A stretch of DNA of 64,000 nt from Ancylostoma caninum (lineage: Eukaryota > Nematoda > Chromadorea > Rhabditida > Ancylostomatidae): NCBI GenBank assembly GCA_037903475.1, contig JBAJFG010000611.1:3348001-3412000 (forward strand), read 5' to 3'. The notes beneath the pieces were generated by a model. That model saw only the letters and a list, made by a program, of their open reading frames with translations, ran no database searches and had not been told where the DNA came from. The position numbers and the translations under genes were made by a program. Every line of letters begins with the position of its first letter. The stretch's first letter is position 1. This document shows, in pieces, positions 36,456 to 62,863 of the stretch.

Positions 36456-38639
36456 GAGAAAACTAACTGCATTACATAAATATTACGACATATTGTTTTG
36501 TCATTTATTTGTATCACATGTTGTTGAGCTGGCCAAGTTTCGTACAACGTGCATAACTGAAAATGCGTGCACTGTGCATGCAAGAAGCACGAAAAATGAG
36601 AGCTACACCAGTTCTGGGGTTAGCGACTGTGAGAAACAAGTTGGAGGTCTTCTTTGCTGAATCGCCGCCCTGAGAAGGATGTGTCATTGGGATGAGGAGC
36701 ATTTTCGGATTATCGTTGGATGGAGTGTTTAGTCTCTTGATACGTACAGCTGCAGCGGTCTTGTGCTCGTTCTTCGTGTACATAAAATTAAGGAAAGAGA
36801 TTCGCACGTGATCACCTAGTGATTACTAAGCCATTGCAGATCCTCACATGCATTTCTCATATCACTTTTTGAGCGAATTTCTTCTGTACAAAATTTTTCA
36901 ACGTATAGGGCAAAACGAACCCGTTGGAATAAGAAATTGTTCAATTTTAGGCAAATCTAATGTCATCTTGTACATTTTTCATTTCTCCCTTCCTTTGTGG
37001 GCTCTGTATTCTGCCATTGTAAGAACACTATTCCTTAATAGCGATCCATGCAAAGTTACTGGATCAGGTATCACTACACCTTCGAGTACACCTTACTAAA
37101 TAACCAGATAAATAATATTGACAAAGGCTAAAAGCAATGCGAGTTCAAGAGCAAACCTCTGAGGTTGGGCTGACGGCCTAGGATGACCCGATTATAAATG
37201 ATGGGTCACAGATGAATGCGAGAAGAAGCGGCGGTCCCGGCCATCCCACCCTTACTAGGTGATTCTGACGCAAGAGAGGTCACCACTGTGGAAGAAGGAG
37301 AAGGCTAAGGTTTTGGTCATAGGTTTCATGTTACCCTAGAACAGTGGGCACGTGTCCACAGAAGAAGTCGCTGACCTAGCCGAGAGCAGTACTCCACGGA
37401 AAGGTTACACGTGGATGGAAACGCCAAGTTTATGCCAACTTCGTTCTGGACCCATCAGAAGGAGTAATTTCATAAAAGGAGTAAGCTCCGAGGGAATTGC
37501 GCATCTTCTCCCCGGGCTAGGATTCTTGTACAAATAACGAAGCAAAAACAGGTTACCAACCAACCACGTTTTTCATCAATTTAGTAAGCCTTTGAGATAG
37601 CCAATCGCGCTGACCATCTGTGGTTAGTTTTTACTAACCTTTCATGATTCTCATCCCTGAATTGTGGACAATCTTCCATCTTAACAATGTTCAAAATCTC
37701 TCATATGAATATAAGAATATATATCCGTTCAACTAAAATGCCAGATTTTCTTCATTTACAACGAAGAATAGAGGTTCATACCTGGTAAAACCTGTCCTCA
37801 ACAAGTGCGTAAGTTTCGTAATACTTGAGCATCCGCTTGAAATTGCTCTTTCGAATTCCAATGTATGGTTCCAAGCCTGGTTTTACTCTCATAGTTTTCT
37901 ATGAGGACGAATACTAAACTATCTTGTCGCCCACTTTCAACGCGTTATGACGCGGACCATGTTTGTGCACATATTTTCATCATGGCACCATGTGAACGCC
38001 GCCTGTCTACTCTACTTTCGTACTGTAGTCGTCAACACGGTCTGCATCGGCAATGGTAATGTAAAACACGTTTTCAGGTTAGATCAATGAGATGCAGAGA
38101 TGAGAACGTTACTGTAGTTAGTGCAACAGTAACGTTAGGAGTATACCTAGGACCGAGTAAAAATCGAATAACCTTACCGATTTGATTGTCTGTTCAGACC
38201 CGAGGCGAAAAGGGAGTGAGGGGGAGCGGGGCACCTAACAGAAGTCGATAACTTGACCGGTACAACACGTTCTGAACACTAGTTGACACGTCTATAACGC
38301 TCTGACTTGATAGTTGAGAATTCTCTCTCCTAACTTGCAGTATTTTAAAATGCAGACAAGTCAGAATGTGTACAGGTCAAGTTCTCGAGAAATGCCAGGT
38401 GCCATTCCCATCCCCCCCCCTCCCCACCCCCCTTCGCCTGAGCCCGATCCAAACGAAATCCAAACTTTGCAAAAAGAGCGAGCCTGAACCCATCCTTACC
38501 ATTTGACATGGATTTTAGCCCTTCCCCACTCTCGAAAATCCGGAATTTTGACTCATCCTAGATGGAATGCTTAAATTCGAATATATGTAACACATTACTC
38601 TGTCCAATGTATGGTTAGGACTCTGTGCATTGGTAGGAT
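36456..38639. other. intergenic after rab-37
   Basis: No gene supported. Repeat-like text at about 37140-37540 contains an open stretch of 61 codons without context. A C-rich tract is at about 38405-38432. Confidence 0.4.
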
Positions 38640-39480
38640 CGCGTGCTGCATGGGAGGTGTCGTTCGTTGCGAACGCGCAGTTTCAGAACGCAACACATGC
38701 GCAGAGCTCTTGTATGTGGAGCCCTTGTACTGTTGAGGTGGTGCAGCAGTTGTAGGGTTGTGGAGGGGCTACAGAAGTAGTCCCTGACTTTCCTCGTTTA
38801 GTTGTTAGTCTCTGCAAAGGAGTCGGCCATAATTCCTTCGCCTCGTCATAGCGGTCTTGTTTGACATCGTCGCCCTCCGCCGTCGCGCGTGCTGCTTCGC
38901 GCGTCTCGCTGGCGGCGCCCACACACAGCGCTCGCTGCCTCATCGAACGGCGGCGGCCTGCGTATCCAGACACGGCGGCCTCTCTCACATCGATTGCGAA
39001 TTCGCTGCGTACGCACCACGCTGACTATCAGCCCAATCGCTGGTCGCTTCAGCAACCTTTCAGCCTCTCGCTCCACACATTGGCTCACCTACCGGAGGCG
39101 AACGATTTCTGGATCGACGCTGAACATTCTGGAAATTACTGAAAGTCACCAGGAACGAGCACGTTGAGCTAGCGCCGGCGTAGCAGACGTCCAGACTAAA
39201 TCCACAAGCACATCCAGTTCTCCACACATTTGGTCTGCTCGCTGCCGCCGCTGCGCTTCTGTCGCGATTCTGTTAGTCATTTGAGCATGTTAGAGAATTA
39301 TGATGAAAAAAGCATCACATGGGCATCGGGTAGCGTCAACCAGCACTGCTGGGGCGGGTGTTGAATATGCCGACACTGTAACGACGTACTATTGCCACGC
39401 TGATGCTGTAACGTAGGTCAGGTTGAAGTTCTTACCAGTTGCTTCACTTTGTTTTGTCGTTACTCGCCATTGTCATTGTA
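38640..39480. promoter_or_regulatory. second CpG-rich, promoter-like island
   Basis: CG dinucleotides are dense from about 38860 to 39260, in contrast to AT-rich flanks. This resembles the island before the 11575 exon. It may be the promoter of hpk-1, of the minus-strand ORFs just downstream, or of both in divergent arrangement. Inference from composition and position only. Confidence 0.3.
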
Positions 39481-40176
39481 GCACGAGCTCTTCGTTCACT
39501 GTTGTACGTCTAAACAGACAGTGCAAACGCTTTCTCGTCTGATATGAATCCGTTTCTCCTTGTAACTCGTATGACTCGTCCATTTCGCCTTTTTCCAACC
39601 AGAACTTCTCCAATCCACCATTCGCATCCGTATTTTCCTGCTCGCCAACCGCTGATCGCTGATCTCCACATCTGCCTCCAGTTTGGCTCCGCAGCGACGG
39701 CCGCGTCTCTTTTTCGATTTTATCCTCCATAATCGCGTTTTTCCCGAAAACGTCCGTTTCCAACCGAATTTTTTATATTTCCAACGAAATATACATGCAT
39801 GCTGAAACCAAGCTGCTAAAACGGTGCGATTTACTTACATTCGATCCACTTTTGCGTCGATTTCCTAGCCGCATTGTCATTTTTCGAGGAATCTCCGCTC
39901 GCGATCTTTGTCTTCTCCTCCGTCAGCGCATATCGATTCGTCATGGATTAACCTCTTTGCTATTGATTTTCCTCATTCCTCGATCGATACGCCAATAGGC
40001 ATAGCACCTCCCTCGAAGGTCGCCTACTAAACAGCACACACGCACAGCGCTCTCTGTTTATCGAAATCCCTCTGATAGAATTTCGCGAAAAATCGCTGGC
40101 TGTTTTGCCGTTTTGTTCTTTGGTCTTCTTTTTTCCTTTTGAAAAAATTCCCGTCCAGTTCACTTTCCGTAGCCAT
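39473..40176 (-). CDS. possible minus-strand gene fragments, purine-rich
   Basis: Three candidate pieces on the minus strand. 40176-40027: MATESELDGNFFKRKKEDQR..., ATG start, 49 codons. 39944-39839: MTNRYALTEEKTKIASGDSS..., ending at a perfect GTAAGT donor, phase 1. 39763-39473: an open frame with in-frame ATG MEDKIEKETRPSL and TGA stop. I could not join them in phase. The strand is purine-rich, which alone gives charged, protein-like translations, so the coding claim is weak; the GTAAGT donor is the best support. No family recognised. Confidence 0.25.
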
Positions 40177-40199
40177 GTGAATTTCCCCACTTTTCTGGG

Positions 40200-43100
40200 A
40201 TTTTTGCTAGGTTTTTTAAACGTGTTTTTGTCGTTTCTGTAGTAGCCCTGGAGTTTTTTTTAATGTTTGAGCCTATAAAAGCAGTTTTAAGCACCAGGAA
40301 CTAATCAGTGGACCTAGTGGGAAAGTGCTTAATGTGAGCACGGAATGTCTCGAATGTTCCAGAACCCTCAGTGTCTGTTTCCTCGTTTTTGCTAGTGAAC
40401 TGGAGAGAAATACCATAGCCGATTCTTTTTTTTCTCAGTTGGCATGAACTTTATTTTCCCCAGTAGGTTGTTGTTGCTGCTTTTTTTGAATCGCTGCTGT
40501 TTCAGGATTCCCTATGCTCCATTACATAGTCCTGAGACTTTATTCCGGAAGGTTCGGAACGGTCTGAATGTGGATTCAGATATTCACTCAGCCAGTTTTT
40601 TTTTTCTCAAACTGAATTAGTCTAACTATTTAATTATCTGTATTTATGCATACAAAAATGGGAATGACTCAAATTTTATCGTTGTAGATATAATGGAGTA
40701 GGCACACAGGAACAGATTCTATAGAATTTCGACCGAATACAAAACGAACGACCTTCAGAAATTCTGGACTCGTTGTCATTCCTCAGTGGAATTTCTTAGA
40801 TTTTGCAACAGTCGCAGAATTTCAGCATTTAGTTTAATATCTTTTAACTTTTTTCAAGTAGTTTCTCGATAACTTGACGGGAAAGAAATGATCACATGGA
40901 GATAATGTTACCAACTTTAATTTTCACCTTGATAGATGCGGTAGCCTGGCAGAAATTGACATTTATGGGCAATGAAATGAATTTTTTTTCCGCAGCATTA
41001 TACTCACGTGTATTTTCTTATGAGAATTAATTTGTACCCTTTTCTTTTATGCCAAAAAAGTAAGTTCTTTCCTCCTTTGGACGTTCAGTGCGCCTGTTTC
41101 ATGAAGTTATGTACTGTCGTCGAATCGTGCGTCATTGTCAGCCTCATTCTGGCAACGACGTCACGGATTTACTGGGGATTTTCGGCAGCAACGTCACCCC
41201 ATAGAAAATCATTCTTTTCGAAATTTAAATACCTCTCTAAATCCTTTTTAGATAGAACTATTCGCTGTTGTGCAATCATTTCTGCTGAAGTATTCTGAAT
41301 GGAGTTGCGTCAGTCTTTCATAACCTCCCTAACGCATAGAATCCATGGAAACCCTTATCCTGTATTGCTGGACTGACCGGAGATATCTGTAGCCTCCTCA
41401 TAAAGAGTAGCCCCTGTGAAATTCATGAGGAAAATTCGGAACCTAGGTGATCTTTCGGTTCTTTTTTCGTACACGTTTCGTTCCTTACAGCTCAACGGAG
41501 AAAGATGCAGTATCGATGACTCATCAAGTGGTGACAAACGTTTCCAGGAAACTGTGGAACATCACAGTTGTCACTTCTGGGATCTCAGTATTCTGCTCAC
41601 AAGTCAGCTTTCCTTCGCCGCTTTGCTTTAGATTGATTACAAGCTATGAGACTTTAGTCGGATGTATGTATATGTTTTCTGGATATTTGATGATGTTCTC
41701 ATTTCGCTGGATTCATTGAAAAATCAACTTGTAACTCGAAAATTCAGCTCAGTTCACCTTTTTCATCTGGTTGGACTTTGGTTTATCGTTTGTTTTTTCG
41801 TGGATTTAGCGCTGGCGGCCAATCCGTAAGTGGACAAGTTTTTTGTTCGTTTTGTACGTCACCATTCTTGTAAAGGTCTGTCCAGTACCAAACTTTGGAC
41901 CTGTGCTCTGAAGATTCCATATTTCATAGCTAACTATTTGTGCATTTTGAGCGTAAACAACGTAAAATTATAAAATGTAAGTTATCGCTCTCCTGTTGTA
42001 CTTTAAAATATGCCAAACATGTGAGAGGACAACACAAAAATGCAAATAGGAGAATCCTGAGCGCTGCTGAAAATCCTCCATGTACTTTGTGGCACGTTTC
42101 AATAGATTCGTCGTCTGGTCGTTTCTGCTTGGTTTCGCGCAAGGATTATGGCATATGAAGCCCAGAAATCAATGGAGCATAGGTCAGCTGCCACTAGTGG
42201 CATGTTTCGTGGAGGGTTTCGGGAATTCATCGATAAAAGTGGACTTTTCTGGGCTTCACATTCTAGAGAAGTGTGGCTTTTGGAAGACTTCTGGATCCTC
42301 TGCTGCTGAGCTTAATGGAACAGGGAATCGCTGATGATGTCACTGTTTCTTCCTATTCACCTCTATCCTTCTCTTTTTCCTCTCTCTGTGAGCCTTCTAC
42401 AAATTGCTACCTAACGAATAGATATTCATCTACGTGTCATTATATGAAACAGAGTAAAAATGTGTAAATTCTGCCTTTTAGGGATCTGTTCCTCCTCGCA
42501 AGGAGGCAAACAGAAGTAGGGCAGGGAAGAAGTTTCTCTCCCTTTGAATGACAGTCTGAGAGAGAATTCGGACATGACAAAGCCCGCCCTCCCTCATATT
42601 TACGTGTTTTTTACACCCCCCCCCCCTTCAATGATGTCACTCAGGCGAGATTTCGAAAATGAGAGTTGTCGAAATCATTCCTGGGACAGGGTCTATTGCT
42701 AGAGTTTCGTCTAACTCGAACAGTTTCCTGGATTTTTTATCCGTAACAATCTGACAACACTCATCTTGCTTGCAGCACTGACCTGATCGATTCTGCGATC
42801 GACGTCAGCGTTAGCATTTTGTTTCGAGAGGGCGAGTCCACGAATAAATCCTCAACATCCCGTTCATGTTTGCTTTCGAGCAGTGAAAAACGTTTTCACT
42901 AGCCACAACAGATGCTTTTGTGCTTCAAAAATCGTTGGGTCACAATTGACGAAGATCAGAGATTTAAAGCACACGAAATCTCTTCTTTTCGGCCTTTAAT
43001 TCGAACTTTCGGGAATATCGTTTCGTCTGGATAGGTTAATAGAGCTCTATGTAAGTTGTTAGGGTAGGAACGTAGCATTTTTGCCTGTAACTGTCTTGTT

Positions 43101-43428
43101 TAAGGATCTAAGACTTAAAGAACGAGCTGGTTAGGAAATATAGGAATTGTCCGAAGGACTGTGAAGAACCAGGAAGGTTCCGAGTGTTTCGAAAGTCTGC
43201 GCTTATGAAACGCAACTGTTTCAACACTTTTACCGGATCCTGTGCACCCGTTTTTCATTTTTTTCCCTGGATTTTGAGTTCAAATTACTATTTCACCTCC
43301 CTTCGCTTTATTGCTGAATATATAGAGGGATCAGCGAAACCGCTCCATCGTCTCGGATTTTGATCAAAGTTACAGATATGAAGTGCTTTTGATGACTTAG
43401 GCATGATTATAAGTAAAGCGATAAGATT
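40200..43428. other. AT-rich DNA, no supported gene
   Basis: Isolated good splice sites occur (donor GTAAGT at 41827, acceptor CCTTACAG at about 41489), which could belong to 5' UTR exons of hpk-1. No coding frame could be secured. A poly-C run lies at about 42618-42628. Confidence 0.35.
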
Positions 43429-44921
43429 TTAGAGGTCGCTAAGATTAGATAACCTTGTTAACCGATCAACGTGAGACGCTTTTCCCAGGCGTATGAGTAA
43501 CAACACTATGTAGAAGGGGCAGAAAACCTTGGAAGCCAATTCTATTCTTGAACTCAATGGTTCCTCGTCACTTGTCCAGGGTTCTGTGATTTTGTTAGTG
43601 AAGTTAAGAGCTTCAAATCTATTGAATTGGTACACTATAACCGAGTAGCTAATCCTACCTTGTTTTCTTTCTTTTTGTTTGTTTTTTTTTGTCACGAGCA
43701 TTGCTTTTCCTGCGCTTTTGCAGCCGTGTGAGGGCCTTGGTATTCAACTTCCGAACAACATTGTCTCCCAGTGAATGAATGAACGACTTTTTAAACGTTT
43801 TTTTTTTCTAAGACTTTCCCGCACTCCTTGAGGAACCCTACTTTGCTCTCATACATTGACCTTTACCATGACATTTCTCCTGTTCATTCCTCATTCTCTC
43901 AAATGCATAGTTTAGCCGGAAACGATCCGCTGCTACATACTGCTTTCCTTAGTGTACGCTCGAAGTTTGTCCATAACTTCTTGTAGTTTTCCTTTGTTCA
44001 AGCGCTCCATGTGATACTGGAGCTTTTGCGTAGTTCCCATATTTTTTTAAACTGTGTGAACACGGATGAGAGCCATTTGCCTCTTCTGATAGGTTTCACG
44101 ATAGTTTCTACAACAGAACGGAATGCAGTCGAGTTACTAAGAATAGTTCAGAATTAGTTATTTCAAAGAAAAAAGGCAGATTGGATACAAATTTCAGCTA
44201 TCATCCTACTAAAAACATTACACTCCAAGTTAGTCTTGTTTACCACCACTTCCTTTGCCTACCAAGGAAATTCTTTTGAGCAAATCTGGCAAGGAAGAGT
44301 AAAGAAGTAGCTTAAGTCAAGTTTTCTAGGTAGATTTTGAACAATGCTATTCGAACTTATGTTACTCTCCGTCACAATGCTTGCTGTTTTCGAAAGTTCC
44401 TGACACATCTCATAGACGCCAGACATTATTCGATTTTCTGACGTCGAGTCGGTCGAATAGCCCGAATGTTCGGTCCTTTTCCGTTGGTTTTGTTTATCTT
44501 GAAAAACTATATCTTTTTGAGTCGTTTCGATCCACAGTTTTGAATTCGATCCATTCAAGTGATGACTGTTCGAATTTATGGTCAAGTCCACTGGCTATAT
44601 TAAAGATGTTTATTTGTGTAGAATTAATTAGTCACTCTCTTAATGTATAGTATTAGCTTTGCACCGTTTTATTTCGTCTCAAACTGTCTTATCTGATTTG
44701 TAGTGGATTTGGAACTGTCTCGACCAGCTTCAAGGCAGATGTATAATATGTATACATAGCTTGCCGCTAGTCCTTTGACCTGAGCGTTGCATGGCGCCTG
44801 GATCTTCCCAAATCCCGTTTCCATGATTTGGCACCGATGAGCGCATCAGATAGCCTCGAGCTCACTTTGTTGTGAACCTCCTTGACGCCTCTGAAATCTT
44901 TGGCACTATCTCAGTATCCAT
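43429..44921 (-). CDS. probable multi-exon gene, Lys-rich nuclear-type protein
   Basis: Minus-strand exons: 44921-44866 (MDTEIVPKISEASRRFTT, donor GTGAGC), 44594-44263 (Ser/Asn-rich, ending LPCQICSKEFP, donor GTAGGC), 44136-44064 (NSTAFRSVVETIVKPIRRGK), 44016-43941 (YHMERLNKGKLQEVMDKLRA, donor GTATGT), 43764-43659 (NTKALTRLQKRRKSNARDKK, donor GTAGGA), 43618-43429 (FEALNFTNKITEPWTSDEEP, stop). From 44594 to the stop all phases agree; the first exon does not join the second in frame, so one exon is missing or wrong. The CxxC beside a hydrophobic/aromatic run may be half a zinc finger. The basic run looks like a nuclear or nucleolar signal. Family unknown. Confidence 0.45.
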
Positions 44922-47728
44922 TTTGTTGCACATCCACATCCATAGATGGACTGCCTGATGGCAACGTTTTCACCAGGTAGAGCTAGCTTTTTTACATTTG
45001 TAGCAAACAAGTTAGTTTGTCTATCAAGGATGCTTGCATTTTATTGAAACATAGAAACTTGTGATGCTGTTGCTATTACCAAGGTAGGATCCGATGTTAC
45101 TGGATCAGTCATGTGCATGAGCACACACGAGAATTGCATTAGGTTTACTTAGTTATCGCAATTTTTCATGGGTTATGGCAGTGCAAAAAGTAAAATAGGA
45201 TTGAAAAGACCCGAATTTTACGAAATAACTACACTTTTCCGTTGAGAAAAAATTAACATTAAATAGGCCACGATTTCATTCACGCTATTCGGCTCCTCAT
45301 CCTTGTTCGGAGAATATTTCTGGATTCCTGCTTCTTCAGACCACGCCCAATATCACACGCCTCTGTGGTATTTTGTTGGCTTCCTTTTAAGATATTATCC
45401 AGTGTTCACATGATAGAATGAGGAAGGTTCACTTCTCACCGACGCCTTTAGTCCTGGAATATTCCTGTTGTCGTAAATATGCACGTTCGATGCCGTTAAA
45501 TTTCATACTGTACCTTGCCTGATTTGTCAACGAGCGATCTTCTTGTTTGTTTCGAAGTTTCACAGGATTCGTAATCATCATCAGAGAGATACAGTAATTG
45601 TTGTTACGCTACACCTTTCCACTTCTAAAGTGTTGAGTCATCTTTGATGTATACGACGTGCGTTGTTACTGGTGAAGATTGTCGAATATCGATTGATTTT
45701 GGTAAAATACTGCTAACTAGTCACTGAAAAATTGGAGTTCTCGAAGTTATTGGGCTGTTCGAAAAGCTTCTTTAATGTGTTTAGGATTCGTGGGTGGACA
45801 TTTGTAGCAAACGAGGCACAGGAAAATCCTTTAAGAAGGAAAAAATATGGCCCGAAGGGAATTTCCCCATGCAGAGGTTCTTTATGCTTGGATCCATCCC
45901 GGAAACTTTTCAAACAACCTGATAAGGACCATAAACGAAGTTTTCCTGTGTTCAAGGGTTTGGGAAATCATTACACCTGGTCCTCTTGACCTGTAATTCA
46001 CCGTGGTCGATTTGAACAATTTCCATTTGTTTCTCATAATTTAAATTCAACAGAACTGTAGCGAAATTGTTCCGTCGTGAATTTGTTTACCTTGATTAGA
46101 ATTTGGTCTCTGATTTTGGTTTCTATTCTTTTTGCATAAGGCCTTTGCTGTTTTATCAGTATGAAGAAGGCTAAATGTACTGACGTCATCCCTGAATAGC
46201 CCTGTTTTCCCTAGATTACTGCTTAACAGGAGCTATACAATAATTGTAATCCTATGTTCTTGTGAAATGTGGGAGAAAGCACGGCTATAGATAGAGACAT
46301 TTGCGATGCGAAAATTTCGCTGCTGATCTCGACGGTAACTCTTTTTGGACTACTTTACAACCTTCCATTAGTTTTTAGCCCTATTTCTGGGTCCACGTTG
46401 TCTATGCAGTTGATGACTCATTTAGAAATTTTCACAGCTGGCTTCTAGATTCTTTTTTCTGCGTCAAATGTCCAAGTTGGAGCAAGCTATCGACACCTTG
46501 CTGGAATAGGCCATTGATTTTTATTTTTCAGTAGGACTTTCTTAACATTTGTTCCTGTGAGACCAGCTCATTTCGAAATATTAATCAGGAGTATCTAATC
46601 ATCTTGATTTCTACAAAGAAACATTCAGAAGAGTGGACTCCCCTTAGTTTTCATGTGAGCAGGAAAGTGAAGACACTTCATCAAGGTTTGAGACTTGTTG
46701 CGCGGAAGGTTTTAATTCATCATCTTCTTATTTCGCTTCGGTAGAAACAAATCCGAATTTCATAACAGTACAGTATCTTTTCTTTTTTCCTTTCCTGTTT
46801 TAATGCTTACTTACTACTTACTACTTACTGCTTACTATTTTGAAAACAATACGGACAAATGCCAGCGTGGTAACAATTCAGGTTAGCTCACAACACCTCG
46901 TGTATCAAGTCAGCGATATGACAATTTACATCCATTACATGTTTCTTCCCATGCTTAGAATATGCCTTGAGTTGCGTCACAGATCCAGAAATGCCAACGA
47001 CGTGATGTGATGACGTGACTGCACCACGTGTATGTGACACAATAGATGGAAGGGGGGGGGGGGGGTTGGGGAAAGGGAAAATGCAATTCTTGTGAGGCCG
47101 TCATGGAACGAAGCCTCATTAGCTAGTGTTCGTTGTTGTTTTTATGTTCGTGTGAAGGTTATGTAACATCAACAATTACTGTTTTCCATAGTTAACTCAC
47201 TGAATAGTGTTGTTAGGTGTTGCTCTTTCAGTGGCTTCATACTGTTTTGTTTGTTGTTTACCCAGTGAAAGACTATAGGGCGTACCATTGAGTTCAATGA
47301 AATAAGTAAATAAGATGCCGGAAACGTTTCAAAAAAAGTTTGAAAATTTCGTCTGTGGGATATTCCCGAAAATTTACGGATTTCACGTGAGGTAGCGCTA
47401 TGAAGATTCTACGACGCCAGGACACTTTCCGACTGAATTTTGTGGAATTTTCACATTTTTCATGCCCTTTACAATGCGCGACTGATTCTTCTTAAGACTG
47501 TGGACGAATCTGATTAACTATTGCTATTTAAATACCCCATTTATCGCATCTTCTTGCAGAATTTACAAGAAAACCGCTTCAAATCCTGTAGATTTGCCAG
47601 AGTGGAATTTTCCTTAGATTACTGCTTAGTAACAAAGGTCAAAGAATTTCTTCCGAACACCAGGGAAGGCCTGCTACATAAACGGAAGTGATTGCACATC
47701 AATGGCGTAATTACACCTCCTCGTGCAG
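44922..47728. other. AT-rich DNA, no supported gene
   Basis: ORFs at 45713-45989 overlap on both strands and neither has splice support. A CTTACTA-type tandem (ACTTACTACTTACTACTTAC) lies at about 46806-46836. A poly-G run of about 14 is at 47052-47065. Confidence 0.4.
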
Positions 47729-47825
47729 TGAAGAGTTTGCCTGGAGGCATTGCGCGATCCACGCTGTCTGCTCCACAACCAGTGCAGCTATCGACCGCAC
47801 AACTAGTTTACAGAGCCGCATACTA
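47729..47825 (+). CDS. hpk-1: candidate upstream exon of hpk-1
   Basis: After an acceptor-like CTCCTCGTGCAG a frame reads KSLPGGIARSTLSAPQPVQL then STAQLVYRAA and reaches a GTACTT donor. Pro/Ser/Gln-rich composition fits the N-terminal region of HIPKs. However, its phase 2 end does not match the exon at 49053 (needs phase 1, or phase 0 if the TAG acceptor at about 49038 is used), so another exon must intervene or the model is wrong. A second frame ending at the stronger GTAAGA donor is also open. Confidence 0.2.
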
Positions 47826-49052
47826 GTACTTTCGAGTGTGGTTTGGGTAAGATCGCTGTTTGATGCGATTTATGCTGCTTCGTACATCGTGGATAATGAT
47901 GCTTTGCTGCTGGATTTGTCTTGAGGTGCCGCAGAGTCTCCTTTTTTTGCTAATAAATATGGTAAAATTATCCACGCCCAGGTAAAATTCAACCTTCTTC
48001 GGGAATCTTTCCTTGTCATATCGTATCTTTTTAATCTGGTGTAATTCAAATGTATTTGATTTAATTCATTGTAGTTTCATAGAATTTTAGCGGTCACCAT
48101 CATCCACTGATTCACTGGCAGGGATGGGCATTTAGGTTATTTGAAGGCTTTTCATAGGCCTTTCAGGCCTTTCAAAGACTTTCACAGGATCCATTAGTCT
48201 TCATTTAGGCTTATAATAGCCTTTCTCCTGTTGCTGCTTTATCTTTTACGGAAGTTAGACCTTCAGTGTTTTTCTTCCTTTTCCTTGACGTTGTTTCCTT
48301 TTTCTCTATCGCTTTCTCTTTTCATCTTCATCTCTGCCGTTGGTGTCGTTGGGGTCACTATCATACAGCTACTTCCGAGCTGTAACTCCATGCTTGTATT
48401 TTTAAATGTGCGTGAAAATCATGGATATTTTCATCACTCACTCGGCTTCCTTCACTTTGATGATGCAATTTGAGAATGACCATCGTATTCAGAGTTTTCA
48501 TTACTTTAAGGTGAAAATGAATTGTTCTCCCTCTAAATTTATTTGTTTCTTCGCGTACTATGCTGTTCCAGTCTTCGAAAGGAATCTCCTGAGCAAAACT
48601 GATAAGTGGAAAGAGTCATTGGCGTTCGTCTCATTCATGTTCTAAAAATCTGTACATTATCTAGTTGTTCTTGGAAACTTCTCGCGTAATGCGTGCGTGA
48701 CTCGTGCGTCAGAAGCATTCATCCATTTGTGGAGGATTTTCCATGAAGACCGGTCAACGCGGCAAGTACACCTTGAGTGAAAATACCGCGCCGCAGTCAC
48801 AAGGCTACAAACGCGAGCGTTTCGCTTACGTTTGAGTTACGTCAGGGTTGTTACTGGGCCTATTCTTCATCATGTCCTTATTAATTGGCTATCAGCACCT
48901 TGTCTATCACTATTTAGCTCTTTAATGCTGGGAAATTTTCCTTGTACTTTCGTGATTGTTCGAAAATTCCTGATATTTATCCTGTGCACTTGTCTCGTGA
49001 TGTCTCGTGATATTTCGGATATGGCATGTTTGAGCTAGGAGCATCTGCTTAC
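47826..49052. other. presumed hpk-1 5' intron
   Basis: T-rich sequence with a short GGCCTTTCA-type repeat at about 48150-48190. Nothing else recognised. Confidence 0.35.

Positions 49053-62863
<13,811 letters not shown>

Noticed and set aside
41416..41719. Possible hpk-1 N-terminal exon after the acceptor at about 41489
   Set aside because: Two plus-strand frames are open and neither shows HIPK similarity or a clear donor, so it was not called.
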